Assembly: GCA_025964405.1 (NCBI GenBank)
Contig: JAOPYW010000251.1
Location: 1 to 15,718, forward strand
DNA from: Thermoleophilia bacterium
GTDB lineage: Bacteria; Actinomycetota; Thermoleophilia; Gaiellales; SKUG01
Length of the DNA stretch: 15,718 bases
Reading direction: 5' to 3'
The number at the start of each line of letters is the position of its first letter. The stretch's first letter is position 1. Both the position numbers and the translations under genes were made by a program. The notes beneath the pieces are model-generated. The model searched no databases and had not been told where the DNA came from. It was given only the letters and a program-made list of their open reading frames with translations. Of the stretch, positions 1 through 7,192 are shown piece by piece.

Positions 1-292
1 GACGCACTACACCAACCGCAAGGATGCCAAGGTCGTCGAGGTCGACGACCGCGGTGACGTGCTCGGGCAGCCCGTGCAGGAGCGCGACGCGCTGCTGGCG
101 GAGCTCGGCGGGTGGTTCCGGGGCGACGCGTCGAGCACGCTGCCGTTGCTCGGCTCGGCGGTGCGCAACCCGCGACTCGGCGCGTACCTGATCGCGAAGA
201 CCGTGGATCCCGAACGGTGGATGGACGACCCGCACCGCTACGAACACCTCATGCCCGAGGGGGCAGCGTGGCTCGTCGAGGACCCGGAGTGA
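1..292 (+). CDS. C-terminal fragment of an unrecognised protein
   Basis: An open frame enters from the left edge (first whole codon at base 2) and ends at TGA 290-292, leaving the last 96 residues of a longer protein. The fragment is soluble-looking, mixed in charge and rich in Trp, Arg and Asp. It begins with an NRKDAKVVEVDDRG stretch that looks like a beta-hairpin, then runs through helical segments to an acidic end (LVEDPE). I see no signal, membrane segment or catalytic motif, and I do not recognise the family. Codon use matches the neighbours, so it is very likely a real gene. It lies 115 bases upstream of yajC on the same strand, too far to infer coupling. The first ATG in this stretch (59) is probably internal, because the frame is open to the edge. 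Confidence 0.7.
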   Translation, partial: THYTNRKDAKVVEVDDRGDVLGQPVQERDALLAELGGWFRGDASSTLPLLGSAVRNPRLGAYLIAKTVDPERWMDDPHRYEHLMPEGAAWLVEDPE

Positions 293-313
293 GACGCCGG
301 AGTGAGACGCCGG
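284..313. repeat. Short tandem duplication (13-bp unit, 2.3 copies)
   Basis: The unit ccggagtgagacg occurs at 284-296 and again at 297-309, followed by a four-base partial copy (310-313). The first copy contains the TGA stop (290-292) of the upstream partial gene, and the second lies just after it. It looks like a simple slippage duplication at the gene end. No function is evident. Confidence 0.85.
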
Positions 314-407
314 ACCGGGCTTTCACGATGAGCAGGTAGGACGGTTTTCCGCACCATGCGTCGGACGCGCAGGTGCACGAGGAACACGAAGGGACGGGAA
401 CCACGAC

Positions 408-1784
408 ATGCTGCCACTCTTGGTCTTGCTGGGAACGATCGCAGGTGCTTGGTACCTGCTGATCGTGCGCCCCCAGAAGGACCAGCAGGCGCGGCACGGC
501 GCGGTGCTCTCGCAGCTCCAGGTCGACGACCACGTGCTCACCGTCGGCGGCATCTACGGACGCGTCGCGGCGGTCGAGGGCAGCACGGTCGTGCTCGAGC
601 TCGCGCCGGGCCTCACGTCGCGCATCGCATCCGACGGCATCGCTCGCATCGTGCAGGGTCCGGAGGCCGCGCTTCCGGCCGTGCCCGCCGCACCAGCGCC
701 CCTGGCCGAGACGGCTCCCCCGCTGCAGGCCGCACCGATTTCACCCCCCATGCAGACCCCCGCACCACAGGTACCCGCCATGCACCAGCACCAGCCCCAC
801 CAGCCCTACCAGCCCTACCCGGAGCAGCAGCCGCTGGTCACGCACGACGGTGCCGGCACCGTGACGATGCGCGCCGAGGTGCTGCCGGCCACGCCGTGGA
901 GCGACGTCGCGCGGGTCAACGCGCACGCGGCCCCGTACGGCGGCCAGCCCGCGGCGCAGCAGCTCCCCGCGAGCGGACCGACGATGCCCGCGCCGCAACC
1001 GCAGCATGCTGCTCCCCAGCAGTACGCCCCTCCGGCGCAGTACCAGCAGCACGCGATGCCGCAGCAGGTCGCGCCGCCCGCGCCGCAGTCGCCCTACGCC
1101 CTGCAGGCCGCAGCTCCGCGCGCGGACTTCCTGCCGCCGCCGCCCGTGATCATGCCGTTCGGGCGTCCGGCACCCCTGCAGCAGCCGGTCATGCCGCAGC
1201 AGCAGTTCGCGCCCCAGCAGCAGGTCGCACCACAGTTCGCCGCACCACAGCAGCAGTTCGTGCAGGCGGCGCAGCCGCACTACGCACAGGCCGCAGCACC
1301 CCTGCAGCAGGAAGTGGCACCGCCGCCGCACGCCCCGAGTGACGCACGCCGGCACTCGCAGGCACCCAAGGGCATGGGCAGCGACCTGCGCCTCGACGAC
1401 CCCTCGATCGCCGACACGATGGAGCGCGCACGCCAGGAGCGCGAGAGCCTCGCGGTGGAGTACCGGCAGGTCATGGCGCCGCTCGTCGACACGTCGACCG
1501 CTGCGCCGGCCGCTCCCCCCACCATGGAGACCCAGCAGTTCGCGGCGGTGCAGCACGCGCCGGGCGGACCGCAGATGTTCGTGCAGCAGCCGATGCAGGC
1601 CGCACCGCACGGTGGGATGCCGGGCATGGCGCACGACGCCGGCGGCCTCCAGCCGATGATGCCGCGTCCGCACGTGCAGGCACCGTCGGAGCACGTCGAC
1701 CCGGCCCTGACGTCGGCGTTCCAGCGGCCCACGCCGTATGCCCCGGCGCACGGTGGCACGGCGCCCCAGCCGACGCTGGCCTGA
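408..1784 (+). CDS. yajC: YajC, Sec translocase accessory subunit, with long Gln/Pro/Ala-rich extension
   Basis: YajC is a small single-span inner-membrane protein that associates with SecDF and SecYEG and supports protein export. Residues 1-20 form the hydrophobic N-terminal span, followed by the family's RPQKDQQ stretch (21-27). GGIYGRV (47-53) lies in the conserved cytoplasmic beta domain, which ends near residue 85. The family is usually about 90-120 residues long, but this protein has 458. From about residue 85 it continues as a low-complexity tail rich in Gln, Pro, Ala and His, with one charged, helix-like island at about 326-364. Start ATG 408 places the membrane span at the very N-terminus, as in other YajC proteins. 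A weak purine-rich GAAGGGA at 388-394 is rather far upstream to be a good ribosome site. secDF follows after 76 bases, the usual yajC partner. The tail has no recognisable domain and its role is unknown. Confidence 0.93.
   Translation: MLPLLVLLGTIAGAWYLLIVRPQKDQQARHGAVLSQLQVDDHVLTVGGIYGRVAAVEGSTVVLELAPGLTSRIASDGIARIVQGPEAALPAVPAAPAPLAETAPPLQAAPISPPMQTPAPQVPAMHQHQPHQPYQPYPEQQPLVTHDGAGTVTMRAEVLPATPWSDVARVNAHAAPYGGQPAAQQLPASGPTMPAPQPQHAAPQQYAPPAQYQQHAMPQQVAPPAPQSPYALQAAAPRADFLPPPPVIMPFGRPAPLQQPVMPQQQFAPQQQVAPQFAAPQQQFVQAAQPHYAQAAAPLQQEVAPPPHAPSDARRHSQAPKGMGSDLRLDDPSIADTMERARQERESLAVEYRQVMAPLVDTSTAAPAAPPTMETQQFAAVQHAPGGPQMFVQQPMQAAPHGGMPGMAHDAGGLQPMMPRPHVQAPSEHVDPALTSAFQRPTPYAPAHGGTAPQPTLA
1197..1265 (+). 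repeat. Gln-rich degenerate coding repeat in the YajC tail
   Basis: Within yajC, residues about 264-286 repeat a short pattern of two or three Gln codons followed by Phe or Val and Ala-Pro (QQQFAP, QQQVAP, QFAAP, QQQFVQ). The glutamines are all CAG. It is the densest part of a longer low-complexity Gln/Pro/Ala region at about 1000-1320 and could vary in length between strains by slippage. Confidence 0.7.
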
Positions 1785-1824
1785 TTCCGCGCGCGAGCGG
1801 CGAAAACAATGTGGCGCCGTGGCT

Positions 1825-1852
1825 AGCCTGCATCACCCGTGACGGGTAGGCT
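1825..1852. promoter_or_regulatory. Inverted repeat in front of secDF
   Basis: AGCCT (1825-1829) and ACCCG (1835-1839) are mirrored by CGGGT (1843-1847) and AGGCT (1848-1852) around a TGA centre. This gives ten paired bases with a five-base interruption (1830-1834) in the left arm. The right arm contains the putative secDF -10 hexamer TAGGCT. In DNA it could be an operator covering the promoter; in a read-through yajC-secDF transcript it could fold as a hairpin just before the secDF start. No T-tract follows, so a simple terminator is unlikely. The function is inferred only. Confidence 0.45.
1847..1852 (+). promoter_or_regulatory. Putative -10 element for a near-leaderless secDF transcript
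   Basis: TAGGCT fits the actinobacterial TANNNT -10 form and ends eight bases before the secDF ATG (1861). Transcription would therefore start at or within about two bases of the start codon. No clear -35 is visible 17 bases upstream (TAGCCT at 1824-1829) and no good Shine-Dalgarno precedes the ATG. Confidence 0.45.
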
Positions 1853-1860
1853 CCGGCGTT

Positions 1861-4584
1861 ATGACGGAGCCTCGAAACAAGCGCCGCCCTGAGGGCAGCC
1901 GTACCTACCTTGTCGTGCTGTTGATCGTGGCGGGCGTACTGCTGCTGAGCTTCGCGAGCGGCTATCGCAACGCCGTGCGCCTCGGGCTCGACCTGCAGGG
2001 TGGCCTCGAGCTCGTGCTGAAGGCGACGCCCGACGGCGACGAGCAGCTCACGAGCGAGCAGCTGACGAAGGCCGTCGAGGTCATCCGCAGCCGCGTCGAC
2101 TCGGCGGGCACCACCGAGCCGGAGATCCGCACGCAGGGCAGCGACCAGGTCGTCGTGTCGCTCCCGGGCGAGCAGAACGTCGACGCGGTCGAGCGCATCG
2201 TCAGCCAGCGTGCGCAGCTGCGCTTCTACGAGTGGGAGAAGAACGTCGTCGACGACAAGGTCTTCCGCAGTGCGCACGAGGCGCTCCGCGCGAACGACGA
2301 GAGCGCGAAGGCATCGGTCACCAAGGCGGAGAAGGACGGCGGCAAGGTCACGCGCCAGCTCTACGCCTTCGATCCCCAGGACAACCTGATCGCCGGTCCG
2401 GCCTCGAGCCAGAAGCGCCTCGTCGAGCAGACGATCGACGCCGTGCGTGGCACGCCGGAGGCCGATCGCCCCGACGGCTGGGAGACGATCGAGGAGGAGG
2501 GCGCGCTCCCGAAGGACTGGAGTTCGTTCGAGGTACCGGTCGGCAACATCCTCGTGCACGGCCCGCCGGAGCAGCTCGTCGGTGGCGACATCGCCCTCCA
2601 GGAGGGTGGCAAGTTCGACTCCAACGCAGGCGCATGGGCGCTCATCAAGGATGACCCGGGCCTGTCGGGCGACCACATCAAGAGCGCCACTGCCGGCGCC
2701 GGCCAGGGCGGCTGGGTGACGTCGATCATCTTCGACCGCACCGGTGGGCGCACCTTCGGCAAGGTCACCGAGCAGATCGCGAAGGACGGCGCGCGCAAGG
2801 GCACGCCGCAGCGCTTCGCGATCATCCTCGACGACGTGGTGCAGTCGGTTCCGCAGATCGACTACAAGCAGTACCCGACCGGCATCAAGGGCGGCCAGGC
2901 GCAGATCTCCGGGCTCGACGACCGCCAGGAGGCGGACGACCTCTCGAACGTGCTCAACAACGGCGCGCTCCCCGTGCGGTTCGAGGTCGTCTCCAAGACG
3001 CAGGTGTCGGCGACGCTCGGCTCCAAGTCGCTCGAGGACGGCCTGCGCGCCGGTGCGATCGGCCTGCTCGCGGTGATGATCTACCTCATCCTCGTCTACC
3101 GCATGCTCGGGCTCATCGCCGACCTCGCGCTGGGGGCCTTCGCGCTCATCTTCTACGGCATCGTCGTGGCGCTGCCGGTCACGATGACCCTCCCGGGCAT
3201 CGCGGGTGCGATCCTCACGATTGGCGTCGCGGCGGATGCGAACATCATCATCTTCGAACGCATCAGGGAGGAGTATCGAGCGGGCCGGAGCGTCGTGCAG
3301 TCGATCACCGCCGGGTACAAGAAGGGGTTCGCGACGATCCTCGATGCGAGCGCTGTGACGCTCATCACGGCGGCACTCCTCATCGTCATCTCGATCGGAA
3401 CGGTGCGCGGCTTCGCCGTGCTGCTCGGCATCGGCACGCTGCTGTCGATGTTCACCGCCGTGGCGTTCACCTACGCGCTGCTCGGCGTGCTGAGCCACAT
3501 CCCGTTCTTCCAGAAGCCGTGGGTCATCGGCGGCTCGCGCAAGCACCAGGGACCGCGGTTCCACCTGCCCTTCATGAAGTACCGCAACTTCTTCATCGGG
3601 CTGACGTGCGCGGTGCTCCTCGCGGCCTTCGCGACGGTCGCGATCCGCGGGCTCAACCTCGGCGTCGACTTCCGCAGCGGCACGCGCTTCGACGTGCAGT
3701 TCCAGAAGGACACGAACGTCGGTGCGGTGGGTGCGGCGCTGCTCAAGGTCGACCCCGACTACGAGGCCACGGTGCAGGAGACCCGCGACACGGTCGGTGG
3801 CAAGCAGAGCGGCTCGTCGTTCGCCGTCACGGTCGACAAGCTCCTCGGTGGCACGCGCGGCTCCGAGGGCACGGCCGCCGAGCGCACGCGCGAGCAGCAG
3901 TCGTCGGCCCAGGAGCGGGTCCGTCAGGAGTTCGACGACCAGTTCACGCTCAAGGACGGCGGATTCAACGTGGAGACGATCGGGCCATCGTTCGGCAAGC
4001 AGGTGCTGCAGCTGGCCATCGTCGCGGTGATCGCCAGCCTGATCCTCGAGGTGCTCTACATCTGGTGGCGCTTCGAGCTGCTCTACGCCGTGCCGGTGCT
4101 GCTGTCGCTCATCCACGACATGGCGCTCGCGGCGGGTGCGTATGCGATCACGGGGCGGGAGTTCAACTCGACCACGGTCGCGGCGCTGCTCACCATCCTC
4201 GGCTATTCGCTGTACGACACGATCATCGTGTTCGACCGCGTGCGTGAGAACGCGCACATCCTGCGGAAGAGCTCGTTCAGCCGCATCATCAACACGTCGC
4301 TCAACGAGGTGCTCGCACGCTCGATCAACACGTCGATCGTCGTGCTCATCCCCGTCTCGTTCCTGATGATCTTCGGCGGCGACACGCTGCAGGACTTCGC
4401 GTTCGCGCTGCTCATCGGCGTCGCCGCCGGTGTGGTGTCGTCGATCACCGTGGCCTCGCCGGTGCTGTCGCTCCTCAAGGAGCGTGAGCCGGCGTGGCAG
4501 AAGCGGCTGCAGGCGGAGCAAGCCGCGGATGCCGCCGGCGGCACCGTCATCCCGACGACCGGCGAGACGCCCTCCAAGGCGTAG
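1861..4584 (+). CDS. secDF: SecDF, fused protein-export membrane subunit
   Basis: SecDF is an RND-superfamily membrane protein that uses the proton gradient to pull exported proteins across the membrane after SecYEG/SecA. Here SecD and SecF are one 907-residue protein. The SecD half (about 1-560) has a first span at 16-33, the conserved GLDLQGG at 42-48, a large extracytoplasmic domain and a membrane bundle at about 395-545 containing GVAADANIIIFERIRE, with Asp459 in the position of the proton-relay aspartate. A basic linker (about 555-571) leads to the SecF half from KYRNFF (573-578), with GVDFRSGTRFDVQF near its start and GYSLYDTIIVFDRVREN at 781-797. Length and motifs indicate a complete fused pair with no lesion. 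It sits between yajC and recJ. The ATG at 1861 gives the expected short basic N-terminus before the first span. Confidence 0.96.
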   Translation: MTEPRNKRRPEGSRTYLVVLLIVAGVLLLSFASGYRNAVRLGLDLQGGLELVLKATPDGDEQLTSEQLTKAVEVIRSRVDSAGTTEPEIRTQGSDQVVVSLPGEQNVDAVERIVSQRAQLRFYEWEKNVVDDKVFRSAHEALRANDESAKASVTKAEKDGGKVTRQLYAFDPQDNLIAGPASSQKRLVEQTIDAVRGTPEADRPDGWETIEEEGALPKDWSSFEVPVGNILVHGPPEQLVGGDIALQEGGKFDSNAGAWALIKDDPGLSGDHIKSATAGAGQGGWVTSIIFDRTGGRTFGKVTEQIAKDGARKGTPQRFAIILDDVVQSVPQIDYKQYPTGIKGGQAQISGLDDRQEADDLSNVLNNGALPVRFEVVSKTQVSATLGSKSLEDGLRAGAIGLLAVMIYLILVYRMLGLIADLALGAFALIFYGIVVALPVTMTLPGIAGAILTIGVAADANIIIFERIREEYRAGRSVVQSITAGYKKGFATILDASAVTLITAALLIVISIGTVRGFAVLLGIGTLLSMFTAVAFTYALLGVLSHIPFFQKPWVIGGSRKHQGPRFHLPFMKYRNFFIGLTCAVLLAAFATVAIRGLNLGVDFRSGTRFDVQFQKDTNVGAVGAALLKVDPDYEATVQETRDTVGGKQSGSSFAVTVDKLLGGTRGSEGTAAERTREQQSSAQERVRQEFDDQFTLKDGGFNVETIGPSFGKQVLQLAIVAVIASLILEVLYIWWRFELLYAVPVLLSLIHDMALAAGAYAITGREFNSTTVAALLTILGYSLYDTIIVFDRVRENAHILRKSSFSRIINTSLNEVLARSINTSIVVLIPVSFLMIFGGDTLQDFAFALLIGVAAGVVSSITVASPVLSLLKEREPAWQKRLQAEQAADAAGGTVIPTTGETPSKA

Positions 4585-4652
4585 CGGCCAGACATCGGCC
4601 ACCCCCGGCCGGCAGCGCCGACGCGCACTGGCAGGGGGTCCGGTCGGCTCGG

Positions 4653-4658
4653 TACGAT
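4653..4658 (+). promoter_or_regulatory. Putative -10 element for leaderless recJ transcript
   Basis: TACGAT lies exactly six bases before GTG 4665, so the expected transcription start coincides with the start codon. There is no Shine-Dalgarno sequence. This spacing is the main reason for choosing GTG 4665 over in-frame starts farther upstream inside secDF. The -35 region is weak (a TGGCAG at 4629-4634 is one candidate). Confidence 0.55.
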
Positions 4659-4664
4659 GCCACC

Positions 4665-7172
4665 GTGCTGCCTCCCGCCTCCTACACGATCGCGCCGTGC
4701 GACCTCGACCTCGTCGCCGCGATCCGCGCCGAGCTCGACTGCACCGAGACGCTCGCGTGGGTGCTCGCGCGACGTGGGGTGAGCGTCGACCAGGCCCGTG
4801 CGCTCGTGACCGACGACCCGTCGGCCGAGGCCGCGCAGCTGCACGACCCGCTCCTGCTGGGGGAGATGGCCGCCGCCGTCGAACGCATCCGCTACGCGAT
4901 CGAGCAGGGTGAGTCGATCGTCGTGCACGGCGACTACGACGCCGACGGCATCTGCTCGACGACCCTCCTGGTCGAAGGCCTCGAATCGCTCGGCGCCGAC
5001 GTGCAGGCCTTCCTGCCCGACCGGTTCGCCACGGGCTACGGCCTGCACATGGATTCGGTGGAGCGGTTCGCGCGCGACGGCGCACGGCTGCTCATCACGG
5101 TCGACTGCGGCATCACCGCGATCGAGCCCATCGCGCAGGCGAACGACCTGGGCATGGACGTCATCGTCTGTGACCACCACCTCCCGGGCCCGGTGCTTCC
5201 CGACGCGATCATCGCGTCGACCAACCCGAGCGACTACCCCTTCCCGGAGTTGTGCGCGACGGCCGTGGCCGGCAAGCTCGTGCAGGCCCTCGGCGTGCCG
5301 TCGAGCGCGTCGCAGCACGAACTCGAGGCGATCGCCACGGTGGCTGACTGCATGCCGCTGGTGGAGGAGAATCGCGTGCTCGTGCAGCGCGGCCTGCGGG
5401 CGCTGCGTGCGACGAAGCGGCCCGGCCTGCTGGCCCTCATCGAGCAGTGCGGCCTTCGCCCGGCTGACATCGACGCCGAGGCCATCGCCTTCAAGATCGC
5501 ACCCCGCATCAACGCCGTGGGACGCATCTCGGCGAGCGAGCGGGGCTACGAACTCCTGCGTGCCGACGCGTCACAGGCGAAGGTCCTCGCGATGCAGGTC
5601 GACGAGACCAACGAGGAGCGACGCGCGATCGAGCGCGACATCTCCGACCAGGCGATCGCGCAGGTCGAATCCTGGACGCCCGAACAGCGGGCATCGCACA
5701 TCTACGTCGTGCACGGGCGGGGCTGGAACGAGGGTGTCGTCGGCATCGTTGCCTCACGTCTCGTCGAACGGTACTGGCGACCGGTGCTCGTCATCGCCGA
5801 CGGCGAGCCGGCACGCGGATCGGGCCGATCGATCGATGGGGTCGACCTGCACGCGGCGCTCGCCTCCGCCGATGACCTGCTGCTGCGGTGGGGTGGGCAT
5901 GCAGCGGCCGGCGGCGTCACGGTGGATCCGTCACGCATCGACGACCTGCGTACGCGCCTGACGGCCTGGGGCGCCGCGAACATCGCGCCGGGTGACCTCG
6001 CCCCCCGCGACCGCATCGATGCGATCGTGCCCGCGCACGACCTGCGCTTCGAACTGGTGCAGGAACTCGAACGCATCGCTCCGTTCGGCACCGGGTGGCA
6101 ACGACCGCGGCTGTTGGCGATCGACGCCCAGGTCGAGGACTGCAAGCCCGTCGGTGGTGACCAGACCCACCTCAAGTGCACCATCCGCGTCGGTGACGTG
6201 CGGGTGCCGGCCATCGGCTTCGGCATGGCGTCCTGCATCCCGGGGGTTGCGGGCGGCGTGCGCGTCGACGTCGCACTCCGACCGTCGATCAACCGCTTCC
6301 GCGGCATCGAGAGCCTGCAGGCAGAACTCGATCGTATCTACGACATCGCACCCGAGGCTCCCGACCTCGCAGGGTGGACCGATGCCGCCCCGACACCGGC
6401 CATGCTCGAATCGCTGGTCGACATGGCCACGGGGCTGCTCCCCTCGGAGTTCGAGGGAGCCGATGCCGAACGACCGCCCGCCATCGAAGCACTGCTCGCA
6501 CGACCCGACACGGTCGACCTGCGGCATCGCAACGCCGGCGACGCGCACATCGCCCAACTGCTCGCGGCCGATGCGACCGTCGTGGTCGTCGTGGCCGACG
6601 TGCACCGCCGGCGCGAACGTCTCGCAGTGCTCGCGCTCCCGTCACGCTTCAACGTGGCGACGGGCGTGCTCATCAGCGAACGCCAGACCAAGACCGCACG
6701 CGAGCGCATCCTGCGCACGGTCGCGGAGGCCCCGACGTCACGCCTCGTGATCACCGACCATGGTTCCTTCGCCCAGTTGATGGAGGAGGGGGCGGCGATC
6801 GCGGCCGACGCGATCGTCGTGCTCGACCCGCCGATGCTGGCGCGACACCGTGACCTCCTGGCCGCGGCTCCCGCGCCGCTGCACCTCGTCTTCGGAGCCA
6901 GCGAGGCTCGCTTCGCCGCCGACGTGCTGCGCGCCGTGCTCGACGTGCGCGGCACCTTCGCATCCACGTGGCGTCTCCTGCGCGACGAGGGGCCGAAGAC
7001 CGCCTCGCAACTCGCGAAGAGCGCCGTCGGGGCCGAGCTCGGGCGACACGCGCCGAGCGCGCTCGTGCACGCGATCCGGTCGCTGGTCGACCGCGGACAC
7101 ATCACGCTCGACGCCGAGCGACGCTTCGCCGCCACCCAAGCAGCGCGGTCGGCGGCGTCAGCGACCCACTGA
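4665..7172 (+). CDS. recJ: RecJ, single-stranded-DNA-specific 5'-3' exonuclease
   Basis: RecJ degrades single-stranded DNA 5' to 3' in the cytoplasm during recombination and mismatch or base-excision repair. The DHH phosphoesterase domain carries DYDADG (90-95), VDCG (146-149) and DHH (170-172), the metal-binding motifs. The DHHA1 domain follows, with GWNEGVVGIVASRL and GGHAAAGG (410-417). An OB-fold-like segment covers about 495-580. The protein is 835 residues with a further C-terminal region of about 250 residues, roughly as in the longer Gram-positive RecJ proteins. That region has alternating hydrophobic strands and ends in a helix-rich segment resembling a winged helix. All catalytic motifs are intact. 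The open frame extends back to ATG 4494 inside secDF, but conserved-looking sequence begins at GTG 4665, preceded by a -10-like box. The stop lies 20 bases before the rel start. Confidence 0.95.
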   Translation: MLPPASYTIAPCDLDLVAAIRAELDCTETLAWVLARRGVSVDQARALVTDDPSAEAAQLHDPLLLGEMAAAVERIRYAIEQGESIVVHGDYDADGICSTTLLVEGLESLGADVQAFLPDRFATGYGLHMDSVERFARDGARLLITVDCGITAIEPIAQANDLGMDVIVCDHHLPGPVLPDAIIASTNPSDYPFPELCATAVAGKLVQALGVPSSASQHELEAIATVADCMPLVEENRVLVQRGLRALRATKRPGLLALIEQCGLRPADIDAEAIAFKIAPRINAVGRISASERGYELLRADASQAKVLAMQVDETNEERRAIERDISDQAIAQVESWTPEQRASHIYVVHGRGWNEGVVGIVASRLVERYWRPVLVIADGEPARGSGRSIDGVDLHAALASADDLLLRWGGHAAAGGVTVDPSRIDDLRTRLTAWGAANIAPGDLAPRDRIDAIVPAHDLRFELVQELERIAPFGTGWQRPRLLAIDAQVEDCKPVGGDQTHLKCTIRVGDVRVPAIGFGMASCIPGVAGGVRVDVALRPSINRFRGIESLQAELDRIYDIAPEAPDLAGWTDAAPTPAMLESLVDMATGLLPSEFEGADAERPPAIEALLARPDTVDLRHRNAGDAHIAQLLAADATVVVVVADVHRRRERLAVLALPSRFNVATGVLISERQTKTARERILRTVAEAPTSRLVITDHGSFAQLMEEGAAIAADAIVVLDPPMLARHRDLLAAAPAPLHLVFGASEARFAADVLRAVLDVRGTFASTWRLLRDEGPKTASQLAKSAVGAELGRHAPSALVHAIRSLVDRGHITLDAERRFAATQAARSAASATH

Positions 7173-7177
7173 ACGGG

Positions 7178-7183
7178 TACGAT
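7178..7183 (+). promoter_or_regulatory. Putative -10 element for rel
   Basis: TACGAT, identical to the box before recJ, ends nine bases before ATG 7193 and begins six bases after the recJ stop. The predicted start (about 7190-7193) gives a leader of zero to three bases. GTG 7187 is also in frame, but it lies only three bases after the hexamer, so ATG is preferred. No convincing -35 is seen. Confidence 0.5.
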
Positions 7184-7192
7184 TGGGTGCAG

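Noticed and set aside
324..342. Possible yajC promoter (CACGAT at 324-329 or TAGGAC at 337-342)
   Set aside because: Both hexamers are poor matches without a -35, and neither is placed to give a leaderless start at 408. Not strong enough to list as a feature.
356..1342. A 328-codon plus-strand frame overlapping yajC in another phase
   Set aside because: It is Arg/Ala/Gly-rich and motif-free, while the yajC frame has the membrane span and the GGIxGxV motif. The repetitive GC-rich sequence keeps several frames open.
4585..4664. GGCC-rich stretch between secDF and recJ as a terminator
   Set aside because: Short self-complementary GGCC/CCGG pieces are present, but there is no long stem and no T-tract.
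1471..5085. A 1204-codon open frame on the minus strand opposite yajC, secDF and recJ
   Set aside because: It is antisense to three well-supported genes. Its translation is dominated by Arg, Ala, Asp and Glu, and it has no domain. Long antisense frames are expected in GC-rich DNA.
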